Shown piece after piece: positions 27,908 through 34,801 of a DNA stretch of 64,000 nt. Position numbers and translations under genes: made by a program. The notes beneath the pieces were generated by a model. That model was not told the origin of the DNA. It saw nothing but the letters and a program-made list of their open reading frames with translations, and did not search any database. Numbering within the stretch: the first letter of the stretch is position 1; each line of letters begins with the position of its first letter. The stretch comes from Methylotetracoccus oryzae (GTDB taxonomy: Bacteria > Pseudomonadota > Gammaproteobacteria > Methylococcales > Methylococcaceae), in assembly GCF_006175985.1 (NCBI RefSeq), contig NZ_SRSH01000001.1, positions 310,001 to 374,000 on the forward strand. The letters are read 5' to 3'.

Positions 27908-28864
27908 TCACGGCTGACCAGCTTCCGCGTGATCAAGCAACTCGAAGACTAACTGCTCGGCCAGTTGTTGCGTCGTGACGACCTTTCCGTCACTAGCAGC
28001 CCACGCCCAGCCATTAGCTTGCGTGCGTATTGGCGCATACTCGCCCGACCTAAGGGGCGATGGCTGCTTGATGAATCGCCGGCCATCGCCAGGTATCGGC
28101 GCTTCTTGGCGGAGGAAGGCGAAACACAAGGCGGCTCCATGGATGCTATTGCTCCAGTGAATCTGGAGCTCGATGCACAGTGACGCGCGACGAGACGCTG
28201 CAACCATCGATCGGGCACTAGCACCGTGACGGAACCCTAAAGAGGGGGCACTATCCTGGACCTCATCGATTCGGCGTGAGACTTCGCTCACCAGATCCGA
28301 AAACTCGGAGTCAACTTGCGCCACCCCTGCTTCTGTGCGCTCTAGGTTCCTCGTTTCAGCATCGAACTCGATCTTCTTCGCGGCCGAAGCGGCTCTCTGC
28401 GCCGGCGTCTGGGGAGTACTTGTCGCGCCTGCCTCCAGGGCGCGGGCTGAGATTGCACCGATAGCTGCTTCACGGCCAAAAGTATCTAGGTCGAAATGGA
28501 GATACGTTTCCGGAACCCAAGGAGGGGTTGGCGCGCCCGCCTCCAGCCTCAGCACGAAAAGGAACTTGGCACCCTCGCGCAGAAACCTCGATTCGATCGC
28601 AGTTTGCTCAACGCGGGTCCAAGGAGTCTCGCCGTAGCCACTACGGTGGAGCATGACGACGAGCTTTGCACGTTTTCCGTAGACATCGGAAAAGCTATCC
28701 AGGCCATTTGTGCCCGCGAGATCGACCTGCCGATCAACGTAGATGAACACCCGAAAGTTCTTGCTGAGGGCGTCAGCCAAGCTCTGTGCGAGAGCTAGGT
28801 CTCCGTTAAGAAAGGAGATTGCGATGTCGTAGTCAGCGTCGAGGTCAAGGGTTGTCAGGTCCAA
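27908..28864 (-). CDS. TIR-domain protein, candidate NADase effector (cassette gene)
   Basis: A 318-residue protein whose first 140 residues look like a TIR domain: beta-strand A DYDIAISF, a helix LAQSLADALSK, strand FRVFIYV, AKLVVMLHRSGYG, and PWTRVEQTAIESR, where Glu86 four residues after Trp82 matches the catalytic glutamate of TIR NADases. The rest (about 160-318) is an Ala-rich linker and an unrecognised domain ending in QQLAEQLVFELL. TIR proteins with C-terminal sensor domains are common in abortive antiphage systems. The start is TTG at 28864 with a weak site. Base composition is less GC-rich than the backbone, and an attC-like site follows the stop. Confidence 0.65.
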   Translation of the reverse strand: MDLTTLDLDADYDIAISFLNGDLALAQSLADALSKNFRVFIYVDRQVDLAGTNGLDSFSDVYGKRAKLVVMLHRSGYGETPWTRVEQTAIESRFLREGAKFLFVLRLEAGAPTPPWVPETYLHFDLDTFGREAAIGAISARALEAGATSTPQTPAQRAASAAKKIEFDAETRNLERTEAGVAQVDSEFSDLVSEVSRRIDEVQDSAPSLGFRHGASARSMVAASRRASLCIELQIHWSNSIHGAALCFAFLRQEAPIPGDGRRFIKQPSPLRSGEYAPIRTQANGWAWAASDGKVVTTQQLAEQLVFELLDHAEAGQP

Positions 28865-28884
28865 GGCGACGGTTCCATTCGTCC

Positions 28885-28946
28885 GTCTAACGCATCAATA
28901 ACCGGCGCGCTCGCACGCGTCCGGCGCCGCTGGCGCTAAGTTGATT
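28885..28946 (-). repeat. attC-like recombination site 2 (after the HNH gene)
   Basis: Read with the gene, a 62-base imperfect palindrome starts AATCAAC and ends GTTAGAC, the canonical GTTRRRY box. The interior is GC-rich with arms related to GGCGCC/GGCGCG. It begins 7 bp after the stop of the HNH gene. Arm pairing is weaker than in sites 1 and 3. Confidence 0.55.
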
Positions 28947-28952
28947 GAATTG

Positions 28953-29657
28953 CTAGGTCTCACGGAATATGTTTTCACGGTGGAATTTCATATATTCCTG
29001 GTTTTCTGGCTTCAGCTTCACTTCCATATCACTGATGATCCCCAGTTTGTTTGGGTATTGCAGTAGTGGCGAAATTAGAATCCTTCCTGACTCATCAAAA
29101 GATATAAATCCCGAGTCGAATGCTCTATCAAGCGTAGGAAGTAGAAGTAGTCCGTTATAACCATCAAGACGCTCATTATTCGAAGACGCCCGCCAGGGCT
29201 TGATGTGTGACGCCACCAACATAGACGTGTCTTTGTAGCCTGTAACCGCGCAACCGCCCCAGAGCGCAATCAGCCTTTGCCTGAAGTTTCCTTGGCCGAT
29301 TCTTGTTTTTAGCAATGACGCCCTTTCGGTGTCAGTGATGCTACGTTCAGCCAATATTGCCTCTAGATCCGCCTCTATGTCGGAATCGAAGCCTTCCCCC
29401 AGATACTCAGCGTACTTGTTCAAGGCGCTGTTGTACATGTTGTGGCCGCGTTCGTTCCTCTCTTGATAGATCGGGAGCTTTCGAACGCCGATGGAAATCG
29501 ACTCAAACTGGCTAAGGCTTTGGATTGATGTAAGCGGACCAGCTATAAGGCCGGCATGAACCGCCCATGCGGACATAACACCGCTGATCGCTCCCTCGTA
29601 TTTCTTGACGGAGGACTCAGATAATCCGCGATGTCTCATCCACTGTTCAAACGTCAA
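28953..29657 (-). CDS. HNH endonuclease (HNH_2 family, cassette gene)
   Basis: A 234-residue protein. The N-terminal half is an unassigned helical domain (EQWMRHRGLSESSVKKYEGA). The C-terminal half fits the HNH_2 nuclease: RQRLIALWGGCAVTGY, LVASHIKPWR with the first metal His, then LDGYNGLLLLPTLDRAFD for the Asn and the last catalytic segment. Such proteins act as modification-dependent or stand-alone restriction enzymes. The start TTG at 29657 follows an excellent AGGAGGGG site. The gene is markedly AT-richer than the backbone and an attC-like palindrome follows the stop. Confidence 0.8.
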   Translation of the reverse strand: MTFEQWMRHRGLSESSVKKYEGAISGVMSAWAVHAGLIAGPLTSIQSLSQFESISIGVRKLPIYQERNERGHNMYNSALNKYAEYLGEGFDSDIEADLEAILAERSITDTERASLLKTRIGQGNFRQRLIALWGGCAVTGYKDTSMLVASHIKPWRASSNNERLDGYNGLLLLPTLDRAFDSGFISFDESGRILISPLLQYPNKLGIISDMEVKLKPENQEYMKFHRENIFRET

Positions 29658-29677
29658 AAATTTCCCCTCCTAGTGAC

Positions 29678-29774
29678 ACATAACGTAGCGCTTAGCCGCG
29701 GTCCGGGATGGTGCGAGCTGTCCTCTGCACAGGCCGTGACAGACTAGGCCATCGGCTACAACGCATTGTTAGCG
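29678..29774 (-). repeat. attC-like recombination site 3
   Basis: Read with the gene, a 97-base palindrome starts CGCTAAC and ends GTTATGT. Its outer arms TAACAATGCGTTGTAGCC and the reverse strand of the right end pair well with one extrahelical base, the classic attC asymmetry. It begins directly after the stop of the gene at 29776. Confidence 0.65.
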
Positions 29775-29775
29775 G

Positions 29776-30285
29776 CTACTTATGCACATACAGTTTGCTG
29801 CGAAACTTCCTGGGGTTCCAGTCCACGCCCATCAGTAAGTACCTATCGCCCGGGGTCGAGTTTGCGAACATCATGACACTGTTTATGATGGCCTCGAAGG
29901 TTTCGTCGATTTGTGCTTCCGTCTTCCGTTCGAAGATCCATACGCGATGCTCTGCTCGGCCCAGCATAAGCTTATAAAAGTCTTTGTCAATCACGTAGGA
30001 AGGGGATTGGAGTTCGGATTCCAGTATTAGTGGAACCTTCGTCATGAAATCGCCTTCCTGCTTCCACCAGGTCATATCGTATAGAAATTCGGATTCCTCT
30101 GCGCCAGTGCACCCTGAAGCAGCTACCCGAAATCCTTGTTTACGCGCGTAGTCGCAGAGAGATTGTTTGATAGCCTTTGTCCATTTGCCTCTGGTCCATT
30201 CCCAACCCTCGGCACGAGACCGCTCGGGAACGGCCTCGACGATCCTTTTCACAGCCAGCTCAATTTGAGTCGGTGTCGGTTTCAT
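29776..30285 (-). CDS. Hypothetical cassette protein with nuclease-like acidic motifs
   Basis: A 169-residue soluble protein of unknown family. The segments EFLYDMTWW and VPLILESELQSP are spaced like the Asp and Glu-x-Glu strands of a PD-(D/E)XK nuclease core, with an N-terminal helix (IELAVKRIVEAV), but no clear catalytic lysine follows. A restriction-like fold is therefore a guess. The start is ATG at 30285 with AGGAAAGGA just before it. The stop directly abuts an attC-like site, as expected for an integron cassette, and codon use is AT-richer than in the backbone. Confidence 0.6.
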   Translation of the reverse strand: MKPTPTQIELAVKRIVEAVPERSRAEGWEWTRGKWTKAIKQSLCDYARKQGFRVAASGCTGAEESEFLYDMTWWKQEGDFMTKVPLILESELQSPSYVIDKDFYKLMLGRAEHRVWIFERKTEAQIDETFEAIINSVMMFANSTPGDRYLLMGVDWNPRKFRSKLYVHK

Positions 30286-30294
30286 TCCTTTCCT

Positions 30295-30376
30295 GTGTTA
30301 ACGTTGAAGGTGAGCAGCGCGGAGCAGGCGGGCGAAGTCCGTTTGCGGATCGTCCCTCTCGACCGAAACATTAGGT
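30295..30376 (-). repeat. attC-like recombination site 4 (degenerate)
   Basis: Read with the gene, an 82-base segment starts ACCTAAT (one base off the AAC box) and ends GTTAACA. Arms are only partly complementary. The stop codon of the GIY-YIG-like gene lies inside its first box, as often seen in cassettes. Weaker than the other three. Confidence 0.42.
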
Positions 30377-30955
30377 TTCGTCAGCATGCTGAATCCTAGA
30401 GTATAATGGCGAGCTCTCGGCAAGCGGAGTCCTTGTGCCAGGCTGCGGAAGCAAGCTAAAGAAGGCGTCGCCTCGATCCACCAGCGCCTGTGGGTTATCA
30501 CATTCAAAGACCTCATTCAGGATGCGGCTGCAGTCAATACGTGTGAGTGAATCCATCGCGGTTAGCTCCCATGACCTTCTTGAGGGCCATGCTTTCAAAA
30601 CTTTTGCTGTTGGCGCAGCTGTGCGGTGCTGTGAAAGACGCTGATCGATACTTTCGGCAAATCCAAGCTTAAGCCTTTTCGGGTCGAGTTCGGGAATGAG
30701 TTGAATAACGTAGAAAAAGCCAACGTCCGATACAGCGACAACAACGGATGCCGTAAAACCTTGGTCGACACGTTGAGATACTATTTCCTCGGCCTCGGCG
30801 TTGCTTACACAGAGCGTCAATTGCCCTCCAGAATCCTGAGTACGCCGCTTATGGAAGGAATATCCAAGCTTGAGCACATAGCGACGAGCATGGGAACGAT
30901 CCATTCCAAGCCGCTTAGATAGTTCCTTGATCGAGGTGAATTCGTCTTCTGCCAT
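30371..30955 (-). CDS. HTH plus GIY-YIG-like nuclease domain protein (cassette gene)
   Basis: A 194-residue protein. Residues 1-40 form a winged-helix-like segment (SIKELSKRLGMDRSHARRYVLKLG). Residues about 75-165 resemble a GIY-YIG nuclease of the Mug113/T5orf172 kind: FFYVIQL, LKLGFAESIDQRLSQHRT, then WPSRRSWELTAMD and ILNEVFEC with a Glu at the expected metal position. A fused DNA-binding and nuclease protein of this size could act in defence or in element mobility. The start is ATG at 30955. It is the last of the four cassette-like units before the island end. Confidence 0.6.
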   Translation of the reverse strand: MAEDEFTSIKELSKRLGMDRSHARRYVLKLGYSFHKRRTQDSGGQLTLCVSNAEAEEIVSQRVDQGFTASVVVAVSDVGFFYVIQLIPELDPKRLKLGFAESIDQRLSQHRTAAPTAKVLKAWPSRRSWELTAMDSLTRIDCSRILNEVFECDNPQALVDRGDAFFSLLPQPGTRTPLAESSPLYSRIQHADET

Positions 30956-31510
30956 GAGCTTACTTCTAGAAACCTAAGGTGTAGTAGACACCCTAAATCG
31001 CTCAATTCCTTGCCCCACATGAGGCGTGTAAGCCGGCTAGGAGCTCAGGAACATGTGAAAATTCATGCGCTTCTATTCGCATAGGGGGTGTGCATTGCTT
31101 GTTTATACACTGTTGGAGGTACTACCCGCAAGGCGACCGGACCGCGTAAATTGGGAGAATGCCTCCCGCAGCAGGAACGGTCCCACAGGGCTAGAGGGAT
31201 ACCGTGACCCGATCGGGACACCCGCCAGTGAATTTGGGGACACGGAGGTTACTTACAGTCCCGTTGGCGCGGAGCAGGTGCCCGAAATTTCTGAATGAAA
31301 TAGACACGAACCTGCGGTGTCTTATTCGGGAGGCACCAGCAGTTAGACTCCGATAGCACTCGGATCGGCACTCGGATCGACCACTTCCACGTGACACGAT
31401 CGTGACGAACTACCGTTCTGTCCTGTCGTCCGCTGTCATTTGCAGTCACAATTGCGCGGGGCATGCCCTTATAACATATTGAAAGTAAGAGCTCTTGTCA
31501 GGGAAGCCCC
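30956..31510. other. Gene-poor right end of the island
   Basis: About 555 bp between the last cassette gene and attR. No open frame here has family resemblance, a ribosome-binding site or typical codon use. It contains several ATCGTGAC-type strings near 31390-31405 that could be integrase arm sites, but nothing I can assign. Confidence 0.5.
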
Positions 31511-31560
31511 GTATGGGGTGCAGGTGGTAGGATGTTCAAATCCTCTCGCCCCGACCAATT
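31511..31560. repeat. attR: right attachment repeat
   Basis: A 50-bp copy (48/50 identical) of the 3' part of tRNA-Pro and three following bases at 24787-24836. It is not itself a tRNA, since the 5' half is missing. The two repeats define an island of about 6.7 kb. Confidence 0.93.
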
Positions 31561-31989
31561 GGAACAAGACGTTAGGACAGCCCGTCCGCAAGGGTGACCC
31601 CAGCCACACCGCTTCGGGATAACCATTTTCTGCGATAGCCCAGCGCATTTCACATCGACTGGCGCGGATAGCGACGCCTACCCTCCGCATCAGGCATGAC
31701 GGAACTCCACCGCGAGTGCGAAACTTCACAACAACCCCCATATCCAACTGGCTGAATCCTATGTGATTTCAGGATCAGGCCTTCCAACTGGGGGGATCAG
31801 CACAACAACGAACTGAGCGAACCGGTTACTGATAAGGCAACTCGGGAGAGGGCAGTCGACCAGCAACGGTGGAGCTGACCCATTACGTGCTGAACGACAC
31901 GGTGGTGGCGACGGAATGACAGGAGCCTCGCCAACGCGGCCAGCTACGCACGACGACTCCCCCGGGCATCGCGCATGGTTCAGAAACGG
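31561..31989. other. Gene-poor stretch after the island
   Basis: About 430 bp with no frame I can support. It ends at the YgiT-type antitoxin gene. The plus-strand reading near 31870-31918 (ending VVATE and a stop) may be the tail of a lost gene, but it is too short to assign. Confidence 0.45.
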
Positions 31990-32220
31990 CTATGCAGCCG
32001 CAGCAAACCGCCGTATGTCGATTTCGACGCCTTGGGCGACCACCACCTCTGCCTGCGCCAATAGCGCTTCCGTCACTTCGGCGGAATGAAACACCTCGCC
32101 GCAGTTGTCGCAGATCTCGGCCGGCACCTGGCGGAAAATAATGGTTGAGGCGCCCCGCTCCAGCGTCACTGTCGCAGTCCCTGGCCGCGTATAGCCGTGC
32201 CTGCAGATCGGACACTTCAT
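31990..32220 (-). CDS. YgiT/MqsA-type zinc-finger antitoxin
   Basis: A 76-residue protein with two CxxC pairs (MKCPICRHGY and EICDNCGEV) and the YgiT-family pattern GTATVTLERGASTIIFRQVPAEICDNCGEVF, ending in a helix. It is the N-terminal zinc domain only, without the MqsA helix-turn-helix. In many genomes it is the downstream partner of a DUF4258 toxin, and a DUF4258 remnant overlaps its start by four bases (ATGA). The toxin is truncated here, so the antitoxin is probably an orphan. Confidence 0.88.
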   Translation of the reverse strand: MKCPICRHGYTRPGTATVTLERGASTIIFRQVPAEICDNCGEVFHSAEVTEALLAQAEVVVAQGVEIDIRRFAAAA

Positions 32221-32345
32221 GGTCTGATCCTCGTTCTAAAATCCGCCGTCCACTGCGCCGCATCCGGCTCATAGACGGTAATGATCACCCGCTCGCCGGC
32301 CTGAATGTTGTCCGCAAAGACAATATGCAGCGGTCTTTCAACTCG
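32217..32345 (-). pseudogene. DUF4258 toxin, 5'-truncated remnant
   Basis: In the frame ending at TGA 32217-32219 one reads a typical DUF4258 C-terminus: RVERPLHIVFADN, then ERVIITVYEPDAAQW and FRTRIRP. Upstream of about 32345 the frame stops resembling the family and enters the nucleotidyltransferase gene instead. The N-terminal half of the toxin is therefore lost by a deletion joining two modules. Confidence 0.75.
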
Positions 32346-32536
32346 TCCTGCAGATCGACCAGATCGAACAGGCTCGCGCGTGCATCCTCGGCGAACTCCA
32401 GCAGGACATCCACATCGCTGTCGGGCCGAAAGTCCTCACGGGTCGCAGAGCCGAACAACGACAAACGCCTGATCCGATGCTTGCGGCAGAACGCCGCGAT
32501 CGCATCCCTGGAAAGGGCCAAACTCGGGTTGATCAT
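32285..32536 (-). pseudogene. MntA-type nucleotidyltransferase antitoxin, 3'-truncated
   Basis: An 83-codon frame starting ATG 32536. Residues 1-68 are a minimal nucleotidyltransferase (RLSLFGSATREDFRPDSDVDVL carries the GS-X10-DxD catalytic motif) that in MntA AMPylates its HepT toxin. After LQDELKDR the family sequence breaks off, and the last 14 residues come from the DUF4258 remnant read out of frame. No HepT gene is present. The active-site half remains, so residual function is possible but unlikely. Confidence 0.75.
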
Positions 32537-32550
32537 GGGGCAGTGTATAC

Positions 32551-32617
32551 GTCGGGATGAATCCCGACCTACGCACACCGTTCCGTGTATCCCCTGTAGG
32601 TCGGGATTCATCCCGAC
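32551..32617. repeat. Pair of REP palindromes flanking the RAYT gene (left)
   Basis: Two palindromes, GTCGGGATGAATCCCGAC (32551-32568) and GTCGGGATTCATCCCGAC (32600-32617), with the tag CTAC/GTAG on the outside, face each other. The second overlaps the 3' end of the transposase gene. They share the tag with copies at 33063, 33138, 33271 and 33314. Confidence 0.85.
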
Positions 32618-33045
32618 TCCAACCCCATCGAATCCCACCACGGGTAATCGCCAAGCGTCTCGACCAGACGTGCCCGCAACGGATTCGCGACGATGTAGCG
32701 GGCCAGAGCCAGCAAGTCCTCATCGCTCCGAACCGCGTGATCATGGAAGTTCGGTTGCCAGACAGAACCACCAATAGCCCGCGCGGTTCGACCCTTCAGC
32801 AGACGAACGGTATCCGACAGCGTGCCGCCACGCAGGGTCATCAGCCAGTGCAGGTGATCCGGCATCAGCACATAGCAGACGGTTTCGGCGAGCCCCTCGT
32901 TGTACAGCGTCTTCAGTTGGCGGACCACAAGACGCACCGCATCGAAGTCGAGGAAGATCGGTAGGCGATCCCGCGTGACCGTCGTCACGTGATACGTCAG
33001 GCCGATCGCGGAATGGCGTCCGGTTCTGAGGTTGTTGTAGGGCAT
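32608..33045 (-). CDS. REP-associated tyrosine transposase (RAYT)
   Basis: A 145-residue Y1 transposase. It has VTTVTRDRLPIF at the N-terminus, the HUH metal motif in VLMPDHLHWLM, and the catalytic helix region ARYIVANPLRARLV. RAYTs are single-copy relatives of IS200/IS605 enzymes that recognise REP hairpins. Six REP palindromes with GTAG tags lie within 800 bp, and one overlaps the gene end, so this is very probably the enzyme for that REP family. The length is typical of the shorter RAYT group. Confidence 0.9.
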   Translation of the reverse strand: MPYNNLRTGRHSAIGLTYHVTTVTRDRLPIFLDFDAVRLVVRQLKTLYNEGLAETVCYVLMPDHLHWLMTLRGGTLSDTVRLLKGRTARAIGGSVWQPNFHDHAVRSDEDLLALARYIVANPLRARLVETLGDYPWWDSMGLESG

Positions 33046-33062
33046 TGTCTGGGAGCGCTTTT

Positions 33063-33335
33063 GTCGGCCTGAAGGCCGACCTACAAGGTTAGGTCACGCC
33101 ACGCTGTCGGGCTTCATCCCAATAATCCCTCGATACGGTAGATCGGAATTCATTCCGATAACACCCCCGCAACCTTTCGGCCCCCCCTCTCGGGTGCGCG
33201 CTCGGCGCGCTGTCCACGGAGATGTTCCAGCAGCGCGGAGGCGGGTTGTCGTTTCGGCCCCGCGATCCTTGTCGGCCTGAAGGCCGACAAGCACGCCGTT
33301 CCGCCTACCGGCCGTAGGTCGGGATTCATCCCGAC
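33063..33335. repeat. Cluster of four REP palindromes upstream of the RAYT gene
   Basis: Palindromes at 33063-33080 and 33271-33288 (GTCGGCCTGAAGGCCGAC), at 33138-33159 (core ATCGGAATTCATTCCGAT) and at 33314-33335 (core GTCGGGATTCATCCCGAC), most with an adjacent GTAG or CTAC tetranucleotide. Two sequence classes are present, with centres GGATTCATCC and GGCCTGAAGGCC. Confidence 0.85.
33150..33257 (-). pseudogene. Duplicated hsdS C-terminal tail
   Basis: The minus-strand frame ending at 33150 reads PASALLEHLRGQRAERAPERGG, nearly the same as the end of the intact hsdS (PASALLERLRAQRTERAPERRR). The DNA repeats about 33170-33255 against 33375-33460. It is a leftover of a second specificity gene or a tandem duplication, now interrupted by REP elements. 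Confidence 0.75.
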
Positions 33336-33361
33336 ATGAGGCCGATTTGGTATCACCGCAT

Positions 33362-34801
33362 TCATCCCGGCGCAACCCCCGTTGCCTTACGGCGTCGCCG
33401 TTCGGGTGCGCGTTCCGTGCGTTGGGCGCGGAGACGTTCGAGCAACGCGGACGCGGGTTCGTCGTTCGGGTCCTGTGGGACGAGCTCGCCGCGGAAGGCC
33501 TTGGCGAGCAGCGCCGGGGTCAGGCGTTCGACCTGTGAGCGCGCGGTCCTATAGCGCGCTTCGAGGCGGTCGGCGTAGGCGAAGAGGCATTCGACGCGGC
33601 GGACGATTTCGGCCTGCTCATCACGCGGAGCCAGGGGCAGAGGGAAGTGTCGGAAGCGTTCCAAACTAACTTTTTGCTGCGCGACGCCGGCTGTGATTTC
33701 CTCCATACGGTCACGGGTCCATGGACTTTCAATCACGTAGCCGACAAATCGTGCGTCAGCAATTTTTGAGTCAACTCTGAGCTTGATACAGTCCGCTGTA
33801 ATGATCGCGGGCGGCGAACCGAGCGGATAGATTGCTGTATCGCCGGGCGGGTCACCCATCTTTGTGATCAGCAAATCTCCTTCTTGCAACGAGTGCGCAG
33901 CTAGTTCCCTCGCCTTCTGAGTCGATACGAACCTTGTTCCCGGCCCACCGAAACTCCGTGCCCGAATATCGCGAACGAAGACTAGTGGCACACCTTGGTC
34001 CATGTAATCAGCAACCTTCAGGTTGCTTCCGAATGGTCCGATGGCAAACGAGTAGCGCTCAGCAGCCTTTAATCGATCCGCACAAGACCAAGTCCAGCCT
34101 GGCGGGAGGTCGTAATCACACCTGTCGAAACTCCTGCCAGAAAGAGCGAATTGTTCCCGCCAATCCTCGGTCAACGCGCCGGAGGTCGCGGCCGCTAGGA
34201 CGGATTGGCGGAAGCGCTTGAGTATGGCGGGCACGCGGTCGAGGCGTTCGCGGCAGGCGTCGACCCGCGAGAGGGTGGCGTCGAGTTTGCCAACGATGCG
34301 GGCCTGCTCGGGGAGCGGGGCGAGGGGAATCGGGACCGCCCTCAGCTTGGGCTGCGAGAGATTGCGCATAGAGTGGCTAGTGCCGGTGGCGTTCTCCTCC
34401 ATGTATAAGCGCGCAGTTTGGCTGCGCAATGCGAACAGCAGATACCTGCTCACAATAACGCGCTCGTCGTAGAGCAGGCGCAGAATTTTGTCGGGAAGCA
34501 TCAGGTGCGGATAGTCGCCATCGACCAGGACAGGGGCCCCCACCAGTTCCGTTGTGTTCGCACGTGAAATTAGCAGGTCTCCCGACCTTACCCGCTCGTG
34601 CCTGTATGGCGAGTCGCCACGCAACAGCGCCTTGTTCTCTTCTGGCCGAAATCGGCCCCAGGTCACAGCGCTGATCTTCAGCACGCCAAACTCGCTATCG
34701 CGCGCCCGTTTGGGTGAGGCCTTTATGTTGCGCCCGGTCTCGAACCCATTGATGACGTCGCCAAGAGTGGCTTTGACCCACCCACGAGCAAGCCCGCTCA
34801 C
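33362..34801 (-). CDS. hsdS: Type I restriction-modification specificity subunit
   Basis: A 479-residue HsdS that sets the DNA recognition sequence. It has two target-recognition domains (about 1-170 and 215-420), each ending in the family phrase PLAPLPEQARIV or PLAPRDEQAEIV, followed by the conserved helical spacers (KLDATLSRVDACRERL and RVECLFAYADRLEARY). The start overlaps the hsdM stop by four bases. A second copy of the tail lies downstream, suggesting past exchange of specificity genes. Confidence 0.95.
   Translation of the reverse strand: MSGLARGWVKATLGDVINGFETGRNIKASPKRARDSEFGVLKISAVTWGRFRPEENKALLRGDSPYRHERVRSGDLLISRANTTELVGAPVLVDGDYPHLMLPDKILRLLYDERVIVSRYLLFALRSQTARLYMEENATGTSHSMRNLSQPKLRAVPIPLAPLPEQARIVGKLDATLSRVDACRERLDRVPAILKRFRQSVLAAATSGALTEDWREQFALSGRSFDRCDYDLPPGWTWSCADRLKAAERYSFAIGPFGSNLKVADYMDQGVPLVFVRDIRARSFGGPGTRFVSTQKARELAAHSLQEGDLLITKMGDPPGDTAIYPLGSPPAIITADCIKLRVDSKIADARFVGYVIESPWTRDRMEEITAGVAQQKVSLERFRHFPLPLAPRDEQAEIVRRVECLFAYADRLEARYRTARSQVERLTPALLAKAFRGELVPQDPNDEPASALLERLRAQRTERAPERRRRKATGVAPG

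Noticed and set aside
31469-31747. Minus-strand frame containing the phrase [16 protein letters not shown]
   Set aside because: This phrase is the translation of a tRNA-Pro 3' end read backwards, here the attR copy, and is a common false gene call.
32551-33335. Palindrome cluster considered as a CRISPR array
   Set aside because: Units are palindromic REP elements of two classes at irregular spacing, with no equal-length spacers and no cas genes.
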